Assembly (NCBI GenBank): GCA_036250195.1
Contig: JAVHZZ010000006.1
Coordinates: 188,975,850-189,039,849 of the forward strand
Length of the DNA: 64,000 bases
Direction of reading: 5' to 3'
DNA from: Mixophyes australis
Taxonomy: Eukaryota > Chordata > Amphibia > Anura > Limnodynastidae
The translations under genes and the position numbers were made by a program. Positions 11,800-22,300 of this stretch are shown in pieces. Numbering within the stretch: position 1 is the first letter of the stretch; every line of letters starts with the position of its first letter. Under the pieces are notes generated by a model, which had not been told where the DNA came from, made no database searches, and worked only from the letters and a program-made list of their open reading frames with translations.

Positions 11800-12935
11800 G
11801 CATTTCTTCCTAACCCTCACTACGTGTGTGCTTTATCTATCCCTTGTCCCCACAGACACAGAGTATCACAGGATTACAGTCAGAAACAAGAGCCTACCTT
11901 TAATGGTGGCCGGACATCTTGCACCTGGAAGGAAACATACACAGCACAACCAAACACAATACACAATACTGTATTTCACCACACAGGCGCAATAACAAGT
12001 CGCTACTGATTATGGAAGGCTGACAACGGAATACACTTACCTCTGCTACATAACCAGTTGGTTTGTATAGCAGTAACAGGAGCCTTCTGCTCAACTGTTG
12101 CCTAGGACTATCACCTAGATTTACTTACACCTCTGGGTCCTGCGCCCTATTCTAACTCAGGGCTCTTAGGCCCGTTCTACTAACAGGGTCTTATGCCCCT
12201 CTAGCTATGGGCTCTATGCCCAGCTACCTAGAGCCTTGTGCCCTGACTATGGGTTCTCTGCCCAACTAACTACTGGGCCTTGTGCCCTTTGCTACTTATG
12301 GGCTTAAAACCCAATTGTCTAGGGCCTTGTGCCCTTACAAGTCCCTACCTATACCTACCTGTGCCAGGGCCTTGTGCCTACTATCAGTGGCTATGGACCT
12401 AGTGCCTGACAGTGCTCCCTTGTGTCCGACCTACTGCGCAAGGTATACTTACCTGCTCTGTCAACTTGTCTCCGTAGCCTTCTTTTCCAGGTCTTCCAGA
12501 CCCTCCAGCCGCCGACGCCTCTTCTCCCGTTCGGCGCGGCTGTTTTCTGGGAGGGGGCGCTCTTACTCCTTACAAGGGCTTCCTGCCGACGTCTCCAGTG
12601 CTCTCTTCTTGTGACATGGTAGCTCCTTGCCCTTACAAGGGCACCCTGCCACCTCTGCCAGCGTCTTCTTTCTCCTGGACCGCGGACGTCCCACGACGTC
12701 CTCTCTCTTTGGCTCCGCTGATGAACTGAACTCAAGATGAATGGCGCGTCGTCATCACTCGGCGCCGCCGCGAGCGCTGATCGGCCTGCCGCGGCGCCAA
12801 TAATTCAAACGCCCGGAGGTGAGCCAGGATTGGCTTACTCATCCGGACGCCGATTGGCCAGCAGGGAGAGGCGAGCCCTGATTCACTCACCTGCCCACTG
12901 CTGCCCGAACCTGCGGACCTGCGGACCTTTTCTCT
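11800..12935 (-). mobile_element. Unnamed GC-rich promoter repeat, copy 3
   Basis: Minus-strand copy. Reading from 12935 downward: CCAAT modules (12819-12838 keeps a palindrome with ATTGG at 12829-12833), gacgtcgtgggacgtcc (about 12683-12700), two gcccttgtaagg palindromes, gagggtctggaagac, splice donor CAG|GTAAGT (exon end 12453), the hairpin array (12440-12130), and attaaaggtaggctcttg (about 11903-11886). Just upstream of the last motif, tttccttccag marks an acceptor-like site, which would give a very short exon before gtaggctc. The promoter end is less intact than in copy 1, and no TATA box is obvious. Confidence 0.65.
12130..12440 (-). other. Array of short hairpins with co-varying stems (copy 3)
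   Basis: On the minus strand at least eight hairpin units recur about every 20-35 bases. Examples in plus coordinates: 12160-12173 (GGGC/GCCC), 12208-12222 (TGGGC/GCCCA), 12230-12244 (AGAGC/GCCCT, one G-U pair in RNA), 12250-12264 (TGGG/CCCA), 12275-12287 (GGGC/GCCC), 12299-12313 (TGGG/CCCA), 12321-12335 (AGGGC/GCCCT), 12366-12379. The loop read on the minus strand is ACAAG in four units and ATAGA-, CTAAGA- or CAGAGAA-like in others. Stems differ from those of copy 1 yet remain paired. Confidence 0.75.
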
Positions 12936-12938
12936 TCC

Positions 12939-12941
<3 letters not shown>

Positions 12942-12969
<28 letters not shown>
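12942..12969. repeat. (TA)n microsatellite
   Basis: Perfect TA dinucleotide run, followed by a T-rich stretch, between repeat copy 3 and the next promoter block. Confidence 0.95.
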
Positions 12970-12987
12970 TTTTATTTTTTTTAAAAT

Positions 12988-13095
12988 GGCGGCCGGCGGC
13001 GCTGTGCGCATGCGTGGTGACGTCATTTGCCCGCGATTTTAGCGCAAAATGGCGCTACACACCCCTATATAAAGGGGCAGAGTTTTTAATATCAC
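12988..13095 (+). promoter_or_regulatory. Second CpG-rich promoter: NRF-1-like site, CRE, TATA
   Basis: aaaatggcggc at 12984-12994 (YY1-like), TGCGCATGCG at 13005-13014 (NRF-1-like), TGACGTCA at 13018-13025 (CRE), a second aaaatggcgc at 13046-13055, and TATATAAA at 13066-13073. A start near 13095 would put the hammerhead-like motif within the first tens of nucleotides of the RNA. No coding sequence follows directly. Factor names are inferred from motif shape only. Confidence 0.6.
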
Positions 13096-13101
13096 CTAAT
13101 C

Positions 13102-13140
13102 CCTCCTGATGAAGTTCAAACTGAACAAAACGCGTTGAGG
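13102..13140 (+). ncRNA. Hammerhead-ribozyme-like motif
   Basis: Elements in order: stem I strand CCTC (13102-13105), core CTGATGA (13106-13112), one extra A, stem II GTTC (13114-13117) / GAAC (13123-13126) with a 5-nt loop, AAAA (13127-13130) where the active core has GAAA, stem III as self-pairing CGCG (13131-13134), TT, then GAGG (13137-13140), which pairs with CCTC. The missing G of GAAA would lie in a CpG, so C-deamination on the other strand explains its loss. Penelope-like elements are known to carry minimal hammerheads with short stem III, and a Penelope relic lies nearby, in the opposite orientation. The extra A and lost G make activity of this copy unlikely. Confidence 0.45.
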
Positions 13141-13968
13141 CTGTTCACTACCACCCACTCCTGGAACATTTGAGGCTATACTGTCTTCCTGATCTTTGAG
13201 AGTGATCCCTTTGAGAACTTCTGTGTGGAGCCCATTGGTGTTTACCTCATGAAATATCCAGAGATCTACACTGTTAAGCAGTATTCCCTTTATCCCAGGA
13301 TTACAGATAAGCTTTTAAACTTTATATACATTGTGAGTGTGCATTTTTTTTATGCTGAATAAATTATTTGTATATAAATACTACACTAAATGGCTCTTTC
13401 CTCTTATAATACATCGGCTGAGTGGAGTTTGTGAGCTGTGACTGTGCTGTGACCGGTGATCCAGTTATATCCACGCAAGCTCTCTATACATCTGTTCCTG
13501 ACCTACTAGTCTGTTTGGAGGCCACGTTCAGGCATTCCAGATACAGATAAGCTGTTTATTTATACCTGTTTGGTACGCTGCCACCTATTACTTTTTATTA
13601 TATTTCACGGGTGCCTTTGACATTCTTTCTTTTGCTTTTCTCTGTCTCGGTTTCGGTATATGGCTGGAATCTATTGGAAACTGGACGATATTGATCTTAC
13701 CAGCTAGACATATATTGAAGTCTGCATTTCCGTTATACTACAGTACTTATTGTCTGTCTGGGTGATTTAAACCAGCTAACACTGCTCTATTTGGCGCCAC
13801 TATTCCTCCTACCTTTGTATATATTGATGATCTATTGATCGGAGGACCATCCGATATTTGGGAGGAAGGCGGCCTCTTTTATGAAACAAGTGTTTATTTC
13901 TATTGGACTATATTGTTTTCTACTCACTTATTTGGTGTCTGAGCGCCATTATTTATTATATCTGCTGT

Positions 13969-13971
<3 letters not shown>
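13141..13971 (+). other. Non-coding stretch downstream of the hammerhead-like motif
   Basis: AT-rich, stop-rich, no domain. It contains aataaa near 13359 and long T-rich tracts. It may be the untranslated leader of the retroelement that owns the promoter at 12988-13095. I could not find coding sequence on this strand before the Helitron relic. Confidence 0.4.

Positions 13972-14003
<32 letters not shown>
13972..14003. repeat. (TA)n microsatellite
   Basis: Perfect TA run between the leader-like sequence and the Helitron relic. Confidence 0.95.
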
Positions 14004-14006
<3 letters not shown>

Positions 14007-14019
14007 TTAAAAGCCCTTT

Positions 14020-14345
14020 GATATGACGGAAAAAAGTAATAGTGTTTTTGAAGGTTCATGCTGTCCTTTCCTTAAGTGCTCGATAACAGGGGCAGACCTT
14101 ATTGCACCCAATTTGACTTTACCCTTGTGGAAACATTGATTGAATAGTTTGTAAGATTGCTGCTCAGCCGCCAAATGCTTAGCATGGTAAACTTCACAAT
14201 TGGTTTTATGAAAGTTAACAACATTAAGAATGGTGTAGCAAATTGTTCACTGACTTTGTAGGCGTTGACGTGATATTACCTCTGTCCTGTTCGCTCTTCG
14301 ATCATTTTCTCTGTGACGGGCAATTTGCTGAGGAGTCATATTTCC
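14020..14345 (-). pseudogene. Helitron Rep-helicase N-terminal relic
   Basis: The minus strand begins MTPQQIARHRENDRRANR, the charged N-terminal lead-in common in animal Helitron proteins. Further on, in a shifted frame, it shows CEVYHAKHLAAEQ and KLFNQCFHKGKVKLG. The last matches the 'CC..GKV.L' block of the Helitron N-terminal zinc-finger-like region, with one cysteine replaced by phenylalanine. The Rep HUH motif and helicase domains are absent. Frame breaks and the 325-bp length make it a dead fragment. Assignment rests on these two blocks only. Confidence 0.55.
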
Positions 14346-14387
14346 ATGGCGATGTTTGCATATATATATATATAATGTATATATATG

Positions 14388-14416
14388 GTTGATTAACCGA
14401 AACATTAAAACCACTA
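14388..14416. repeat. Solo Tc1-like terminal repeat
   Basis: gattaaccgaaacattaaaa followed by ccact resembles the left terminus of the Tc1-like element at 2720-3773. No partner terminus is seen nearby, so this is a stranded end. It sits beside a short TA-rich tract. Confidence 0.5.
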
Positions 14417-14549
14417 TATATATAAATATTGATAGCTTAATCAAGGTAATAGATATCTATAATTATGAAATAACTGTAATACAACCTGATAAATTATTTT
14501 TGGAAAGAACCTACCAATTTATTAAAGAAGCTAATTTCTAGAAGGAAAA

Positions 14550-16080
14550 AAGGGGAGGACTTATATCTAGTTATCCCCATCATTAAATTCCAATTTATCA
14601 TTGAGACTCCCTGGATACTGAGTTTGAAACTTAAATATACAGAATGTCGCCTTCTGGCAAAGTTTCAAAACCGATTTCCCCCTCTATGTGTCTTCTTAAT
14701 ATGTTCTACGACTATCACCTTTAATCCCTTAGGGTCACCTTCATGTACTAATGAGAGGTGTCTTGCTTTACTATGGGTCTAAAAATGTTTCATTACATTC
14801 CTCCTATGCTCCCTAAATCTTTCTTTAAGGCTCCGAGCCGTCCTTCCCACATACTGGAGTGAGCACTGACAATCCAGAACATTTACACTATGGGGGGTAT
14901 TCAATTGTTGCTTTTAACGTACTAAAACATAAAAAAACGAGCGCTCGAAAAATATTACAGTTTATACGGTAATATGCGCGTAAATACCGTTAATACGGTA
15001 GTTTACTCGCAGCTCAGGGAGCTGCGAGATGAAATTTAGCGAGTAATTACCATATTAACGCTAATATTTTTAGAGCGCTCGTTTGAGAGCGTTAACGGCA
15101 ACAATTGAATACCCCCCTATAAGTACAGTCACAATTTGTAAAATCCTTAATTTGAAATATCCTTTTATTAGCAGAGGAAGTAATAATTTTTTTTTGCTAA
15201 TATTAAACACATCTTGCAAATAGGTTTTTCAGATTTAAAATACCCTATAGGTTTGTTAGGGAACCAAATTCCCTTTTCACATGCTTCTTTTTTCACTACT
15301 ATTCTAATCCCACTAGGAGCTAAATAGGATCCTATATTTGCATTTTTCCTAATACTTACTTGAGGATTTTCCCCTATAATCTTATTCATTATGGGATCTT
15401 GCTTTAATATACAGAATTTTTTATTCAAAATTCTTCTAATCTGATATGATCAACAAATAAATTTTGATATGATATGATCTACGATTAAACCCAGCTATTT
15501 CCCTTAAACATTTTATCTCTATTTTCATCAGAAATAGAAGATCTAGGTATCAATAAATCATCTGTATTTAGATTATCAGAGCTTCCTTAAGCAAAGACTT
15601 GGGGTAACACCTCTGTGAAAAAAAAAATTTACAACATCATTTTTGCTTGATCTAATAAATCTGAATCTTTTGAACAGTTTCTTCTAAGACGATTAAGTTG
15701 TTATTTTTGTATATGACATACCCACGGCCTATTGTTGCCGATTTTAAAAGGAAGGTATTTACAAACTGTCGACTAATTTATTATAATTTTTTGATATTAT
15801 TTCAGTGCTCTGCATTGAAAGAGTGAGATTCAAGAAATTAACACCAAAAATATTACATTCGTGAGTAGACTTCAAATTATAATCATTACTATTCAACTAT
15901 GAAACAACATCTTGAGCTGAATGTGAATCCCCACCCCAAACAATAAAAAGGTAATTTATACAATGGCCATACAGCACCAGGCTCACCCCGAATGGACCAT
16001 TCCAAACAAGCCCATGTAGAGGTTGGTAAATGACGGGGTAAATCTAGTGCCGATGGCCATCCCAGAAACAGCCCCACTTA
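14550..16080 (-). pseudogene. Penelope-like element: RT and GIY-YIG endonuclease relic
   Basis: Minus-strand pieces occur in the expected order. The reverse-transcriptase block GTRFTPSFTNLYMG is at about 16045-16000, then IVWGGDSHSAQD (about 15935-15900), equivalent to the region after the catalytic YxDD. Next comes the linker ILKQDPIMNKIIGENPQVSI (15405-15340), with CKMCL near its end, and FQIKDFTNCDCTY (about 15160-15120). Last is the endonuclease block VLDCQCSLQYVGRT...LKERFREHRRN (about 14880-14780), the GIY-YIG domain typical of Penelope-like elements. The two parts are split by the MITE at 14892-15117. Several stops and frame changes make it dead. The catalytic YxDD itself is not readable. 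Confidence 0.8.
14892..15117. mobile_element. 226-bp MITE inside the Penelope relic
   Basis: Perfect inverted ends ggggggtattcaattgttgc / gcaacaattgaatacccccc, flanked by TAT (14889-14891 and 15118-15120), a likely 3-bp target duplication. The interior has CpG-containing inverted motifs (gcgctcg). It interrupts the reading of the Penelope endonuclease, so it is the later insertion. Confidence 0.9.
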
Positions 16081-16523
16081 ACTCTGCAGTCTCACACACA
16101 ACCATTAGATTTTGGTTGGGGCTATAAGCATAGAACCACCCCTGGGGTTCTGCTGAAGGAAGTGCTGGGTAAGGTGATTTTTTTCATCTTACCCTATAAT
16201 GCAGCTTTAGTATCTCATTTATTAAAGCAGAGAAGACATTGTGTAAAATTTCTGAGCAGTGCTCTTTGTCAGCTGTAGAAAAATAGTAGAATACCTGCTT
16301 GGATTTTCCATACAATATTATTTAAACAAGAAATCACAAGTGTCAGTGTTCCACTCACTCCAGTTATTGGGTTCAGGTAAAAGGATATTGTCTGAGCACA
16401 CTATAGTCAGCATAATCCAAAAAGCTTGATTAAAATGTCTGTGGGCACCAATATAGAACTCCAGCCATGCAGTTATTGTGTTTCTTTATATTTAATTTTT
16501 TTAAGAACCCAACTTTTTGCCAG
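16081..16523. other. No recognised feature
   Basis: AT-rich sequence between the Penelope relic and the exon-like block. Nothing supported. Confidence 0.5.
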
Positions 16524-16657
16524 CTGGCATGTCCAGGACTGCCAAGTTTCCAAGAAACTCTGCCCTGTCTCTGCCGGAAACAATCATTGCTCCAAATGCC
16601 TCAACACTCCAGAGAACTTTGAATGATTCCAAATCTGTCTATACTACTGCGGCAGAG
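16524..16657 (+). other. Exon-like open block, gene unknown
   Basis: Preceded by a pyrimidine-rich acceptor (aactttttgccag|ct) and followed by a strong donor (gcagag|gtgagc). One frame is open through the whole 134 bp and has a protein-like composition (SRTAKFPRNSALSLPETIIA near the start). I do not recognise it. The 3' phase is 0. The open frame at 16850-17230 does not offer a phase-matched acceptor, so the two cannot simply be joined. It may be a real internal exon of a host gene, or chance. Confidence 0.3.
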
Positions 16658-16849
16658 GTGAGCTTCTCAGGAATTGTGGAGCGTGTTTTATATTCTAAAA
16701 AAATATCTTGAGCTTTTCTTCAGCAAGACATGATGTTCAAAGTTATATTGTTTATATAAATAGGTTTTATGTGCAAAAATGTATTTTCTATAGTTAATGC
16801 AAAATTTTAAAGAATGTTAAAAAAAAAATCATAATCATAGTAAATCTTA

Positions 16850-17230
16850 TTGTACTGTATAAATCCAATTCAGCCTTATAGTTGTACTTTTCATATACTG
16901 TTTCGAAGCAATGTCTCTTATCTCTCACCTACTTGCTACCGAGGGGAACTTGTCTTTGATGATATTTCTTTGAAAAACACTGAGAATTTGATTAGCTGTG
17001 CTCACGGTATCTTCCCCTCCCGTCTTCCCTCTTGGCTATCCTATCTCAACAACAATGCCGCAGATGGAACTCCAATTGGTCTGTCTGCTGGCCGTATATC
17101 TGCTAGCTCTTCAAGACAGAGGACACTTATGTTTGAAGAGCTACTCCACATTCCTAACCCTGTGCAGCTACAGCCCCCTGTTCTTTCTCTTCTGGATTCT
17201 GCTGGCACACGCCCCCTCATACATTCTCTT
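16850..17230 (+). other. Unidentified 127-codon open frame
   Basis: Longest open stretch of this part of the window, with no ATG near its start. The 3' half (LPSWLSYLNNNAADGTPIGL onwards) has balanced, protein-like composition in an AT-rich setting and ends about 140 bp before a TA array. An acceptor-like pyrimidine stretch precedes about 16938. No domain is recognised. It could be a terminal exon or a decayed repeat. Confidence 0.25.
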
Positions 17231-17385
17231 TTGTAGACTCATCTTATTAAGTGATGTCCTTCTACCACAATCCCACTCTTGGTCCCCTCTACCTCCTGTG
17301 GCTTTTTATACTTTTCACTCTTGTTTTCAATAAAATAAACAAACAAAACAGAAATAAAATGACAATGTCATTTATCGCTCGGAAG

Positions 17386-17442
<57 letters not shown>

Positions 17443-17527
17443 AAAAACATGACACAGAGATCCACTAACTTCAATATCTGAATATCGAAAACCGATTACC
17501 ACTTAATCAGTCATCCTGTGCTTCTAG

Positions 17528-17576
<49 letters not shown>

Positions 17577-17595
17577 GTATATATACTTACATGTA

Positions 17596-17637
<42 letters not shown>

Positions 17638-17661
17638 CATATACATATTTATATATATATA
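17386..17661. repeat. Cluster of (TA)n arrays
   Basis: TA runs at about 17389-17437, 17533-17573 and 17598-17661, separated by short unique or TACATA-interrupted sequence. All are self-complementary and could extrude cruciforms. They are likely sources of length polymorphism and assembly error. Confidence 0.95.
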
Positions 17662-19200
17662 TTGCAATAGCACCATATTATGTTAGAAGATCTCATGATC
17701 TCAAGATCTTGTCTGTTAAGTTTCTCATTGCAAATATTTGTTATTTTTGTCTTTCTTGTCACCCTTTATCGTAGACAATGCGTACCTTTTTCTATCCTTG
17801 GATCCTCATTTATCGAGTCTGATTTAGGTGCCTTGACTGGTCTGGTGGTGATCTTATGTATGTGCCGAGGACTGTATGTAACACTTTACCAGGGAACTGA
17901 TCAGGAAGTGATAGTAAGTCTAGAAGGTCAACTGATCAATTCCTGTATGTGACCCTACTGATACAATATCTGGGAAACTGTTTTTGGGGATGTGCAATAG
18001 ATAAGAAAGAAATGAAAATGAAACACCTGCTTACAGTGGCGAAGCTAGCGAGTTGTAGGGCGTGCAGTACCTTTTGGTCCAAGAGGTGAGGGGGCCCGAG
18101 AATGTCAGTCCCTCTGCTGCTGTTGACCCCGCTCTGAGCAGAGTCTGATGCATCCGTAGTGAAGCCATAATTGGGATTTCAGTTCTGCAACTGAAGGTGA
18201 AATAGGGACTCAATGCACACACAAGGATCCTCATTTATACTCATCAGAGCAGAGCGGGGCCACAGTCAGCATTACTGCCCACCCCACAAAACACTGCTAT
18301 GGGGCCTGGCGATGGTATGTTATATTACTTTATGACTCATAAAATAAGATGCTTTATGTATTGACAACTAAACATTAATATGTAAAGTTGACAAACTAGG
18401 TCCAAGTCTAAAATAGTTTAGAATCCATTTACCGTCTATTAATAGCTTACAGGAATTCACTCTTATGTGTTGTTACTGCTGTTGGCTATTTTTCACTGGG
18501 CATAAGGTGTTTACGGAACAGCCTCTCAGAACCACAAGAGTAAATAAATGAGGAGAATTTAAAAATATGTAGGTACATCCATAATGTTTATCTGGATAAG
18601 TTTACTGCCAACATGCAGCCTCGCAGCAACCTACTTTGTACACCCAAGAACCTTTCTGACTCTAATTCAGAATGTGTCTGTCCTGTTGATATGTAAAAGT
18701 CAGTCTCAGACAGAAAAAAGATTAGGTCTTGCTATCCTTTGTCCAGAGCCTCATGCAAGTAGACATGTTTATGATAAAAGCCATATCCATACATTGACTC
18801 TAGATGCATATTTACAGTAAACACTAGCGATATGAATTTAATGCTTGAAACATACAAGTAACTTGCAGGGATTTGTACTTCTAGGTCTCGGCAATCTTTA
18901 CTGTGTCCGGAAGGAAGTATAGACAGTGGCTTTCAAAGCCACCTCTCCGGTCAGGCAAACAAAGGGATTAAAGTCAGCAGGCAGATGAGGCCCTTTATCT
19001 CTGAACAGGCTGATAGCAGCAATTAAAAAGAAACACAGAAACCTTTTAATGTAGCTGTCTAGTAAGTGAAAGGCAATAAACATAGAGACCATTATCTATT
19101 CACACTGCTCTGTATTTGAACAGTTGAAACACCTGCTTACAGTTAAGGTCTGACCATCACATGCTGCAATGTCAAGAGGCAATGTCAGACTTTAGGCTGC
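17662..19200. other. No gene; one repeat-like block
   Basis: The block 18025-18320 begins acctgcttacagtggcgaag and ends ctatggggcctggcgatgg. The latter resembles ttatggggcccggcaatg at about 21805-21822, suggesting a shared dispersed repeat whose limits I could not set. The remainder is AT-rich without coding signal. Confidence 0.4.
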
Positions 19201-19390
19201 CAGTGGTTCCCAAACTGTGCGCCGCGGCTCTCTGGGCTGCCGCGGTGATCTCACAGGGGTGCCGCAGCCAGGACCTGTGGTAAGCAAGGCAGGGGACTAC
19301 ATAGTAATTATTTTGGCTTAGGGGTGCCTTGAAAAAAATTATGGAGACCCTAAGGGTGCCTCGAACTGAGAAAGTTTGGAATCCACTGGC
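19201..19390. mobile_element. 190-bp hAT-type MITE
   Basis: Imperfect inverted ends: cagtggttcccaaactgtgc at the left, and reverse-complemented cagtggattccaaactttct at the right. This end type is known for non-autonomous vertebrate hAT elements. The interior is GC-rich at the left (ctgccgcggtg). I could not find an 8-bp target duplication. Confidence 0.65.
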
Positions 19391-22300
19391 CGCTAAGCAA
19401 TTAATTTTTTAAGAAACTCAGTTATGTAGGTCAATGACTGAACTGAATGGAATACTATATGTAGAATACATCTATATTACTATTTTTGCAATATGGTAAA
19501 GTAATACAATGTATAACTTTTAGCAAAGAGGTTAAATTGTTTAACACACCAAACAGTCAGGTAGTGCCTTAAGTCCAACATAGCAAGATCTGGTCTAGGA
19601 AACACAAATACATACAAGGATAGACACATAAATACACAATTCCATGCATATAAGTAGTATGAAATAAATATAAAACACCACACACACCTGGCACAACTTT
19701 AGAGATACATATAGGGGCACTCAGACACAAAAAACTGTACACATCTGGATAAAAATTTCACAATATGAGTATTGTTACTTTTGCTAATTATTTTATATTG
19801 ATTTTATAACTATAACTTTTTCCTATGTCCTCTTCTAATGGTGACAAAGCATTCACTTCTCTTGTCACTGCAGATTTCACACTCTTTCTGCATTTTCTCT
19901 GAATAATGCTGTTACATATACTTCCCAGCTTGTATGCACAAAATAAATATGGTAATATTTTATGTATGAGGTTTATAACATATACATAGAACTTTCATTT
20001 TTGACCCATTGCTTTCTTGTCAACAGATTCAAATTTATTAAAAATGTGTTTTCCCGTTTTAGAATATTTTCCTGTTCATTTATACATGGCGTTGCTTCTT
20101 TAAATAGTTTACTGTGTATGCCCTTCTTCCCCTTCTCAAGACCTTTACGTAGGTAACTAACTTATCTAAAAATAAAGTCAGGAGACATAAATAAAGTGGC
20201 AAAAGAAGGTCACAGTTTTATAAATTAAATTTGGTGGTCTAGAAAGAGCTCTGAGGGACAGCTACCAGACTGATACCCAAAACCAAGCGTGGACATGGCG
20301 AACCGCCGTGAATCCACTTAAAACGGAAATAGCCCTTAAATGCCTGGCCGGCGCTAACCTGGCATCATAGTAACTGCACCCCCTTTAAACTCACATGCCC
20401 TTCCTCACTGAGCCGGACAAGGAACCTCCCCACTGAGAGGCCAAGATTTACCGATGCTTCGAAGGGGACAGAGATCTGCGGCCAATCATGATAAGGCCGT
20501 AAGTCTCAGCCGCTGATCGCAGTGCCTTCCTACCAACTGTGCCTGCTCTGTGGTTAAAACAGGCCTAACTATCAAACCGGCACCAGGCGTGGGTGGGTGG
20601 GATCTTGCAAAGCAGAATGAGCAAACCAGGAAATAAGAAGGCCTGTAAAGAACCCAAGACCCTCCCATCAGCCATTCATCGGTCGGGCCTGAAACAAAGT
20701 TAACCCCTTCAGGTAAAGGTGAGCTCGAACGCAAACACTGACACTATTTAATTGCGTTTGTCTATAGGGGCTCTCTTGTAATTCCTAAATACAGTTTATT
20801 TTTCTTGTCCATATTGTTACGTCCGTATGTATCATTTGCAATAAAGATTTTCCCCTGTGGTTCCAAAGCGCAAATGTCACGAAAATAGATGGAGTCCAGT
20901 TCCTTAATAACCTCAAATCACCTACACATACACTTCCAACTGGGGGTTCCTCTAAAAGGACCCACAACTTTCTTGACTTCAGTTGTTAGTGTCTGACCTT
21001 CATTGGTGCAGTAGGGCACAACCCCTTGTGTTGTCATACAAGGGGCAGTGTCTGTATTATAATTGTAATTCATGGACACTGTGGAAAGCCCATTGGTAGT
21101 GATCCCATCATTTTGAAATGGAATATCTGTTAATTTGGGTTAATCAGAAATGTAGATTATGGGGAAATAAGTATTGTATTTGAGAGATTTTGGATGGAAA
21201 AAAAGAGTGCACAGCATCTATTTATTGTGAAGATAATACTAAGTACCATTTTTAAGTACTGACATCACTAAGTATTGTTTATAAGCATGTACTTGTAAAG
21301 GGAATTATACATTCATAATACACTTCAATGGCCATTGTTCACTGACTTCTCTAAAAATAATATTTGTGAAATCTGTGTGTGTGTTTTGGGTGGGGCTGTT
21401 GATAAAAAGACAGTTAAAAATAATGTAATGAAAAACTAATACAAATAAGTTTATTGATGTGTCTTTGTAATGTTGCATGTATATATCATTGTGTCTCTCT
21501 ATTTGTATTTTAGTGTATCTCACTCTATATGTTGTGATGAAAGTGTGGCACAGTCTGTAATAGAGACAGCAATTAAGGCGCAACTAGGCCAAGTTGTATT
21601 GAACTAATTAGATAAAAATAAAATAACAATAAAAAAATGTAAATCCTAAGACTATTCGCAGTAGTGAACATACCAATACTGCAGGTGGGGCCTGTTAAGG
21701 GGCCCAGAATTGAGGAGGACCCTGCAAAGCCCATACGCAGAACAGCAAAGTGGGGACCTTGGGAGGGTGAACCTGAAGCATTGGGTCCTCCCACAAATTT
21801 TGTTATGGGGCCCGGCAATGCCTTGTTTCCCTTTCTACTTATGGGAACAGCTAGTGTCTAGACTATACAAAACAATAATCTTGGAAAAGGCAAATTTTCC
21901 AGCCTCCGGATTAAAGGTCTCTCTCAGATTCCCAGGCATTGAAATCCAGAAAGAGGCCTGTCCTACTCTTTTATATCCTCGATTCCTTCCAGGGACCTTA
22001 ACCCAGCCTTTACTTGAGCCAAATGCCGTGGAAAGATAGCTTTCAAATAATTTACTAAAATTTCCTGAAGTTTTAACACACAAAACACAAAAATATGGGG
22101 CAAAATGTTTAGGGTCTGATTCAAGTAATTTGACCGTTTGCATAGTGTATCTTGCGTGATATCACACTGTGTATGACCAGGAAAACAAACATACGCATCT
22201 GAACGAAATTGCACCTAATTCATATCTGTATGCATCTGACACTTATGACCCCTTACGGCTTGAGAATTGAAACGGGAAGGATGGAGCAGACTAATGTAGG

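Noticed and set aside
12391..12735. A 114-codon Arg-rich minus-strand frame in repeat copy 3
   Set aside because: It overlaps the leader exon and runs across the splice donor. Its residues are not conserved against copy 1 outside short blocks, so I do not call a protein.
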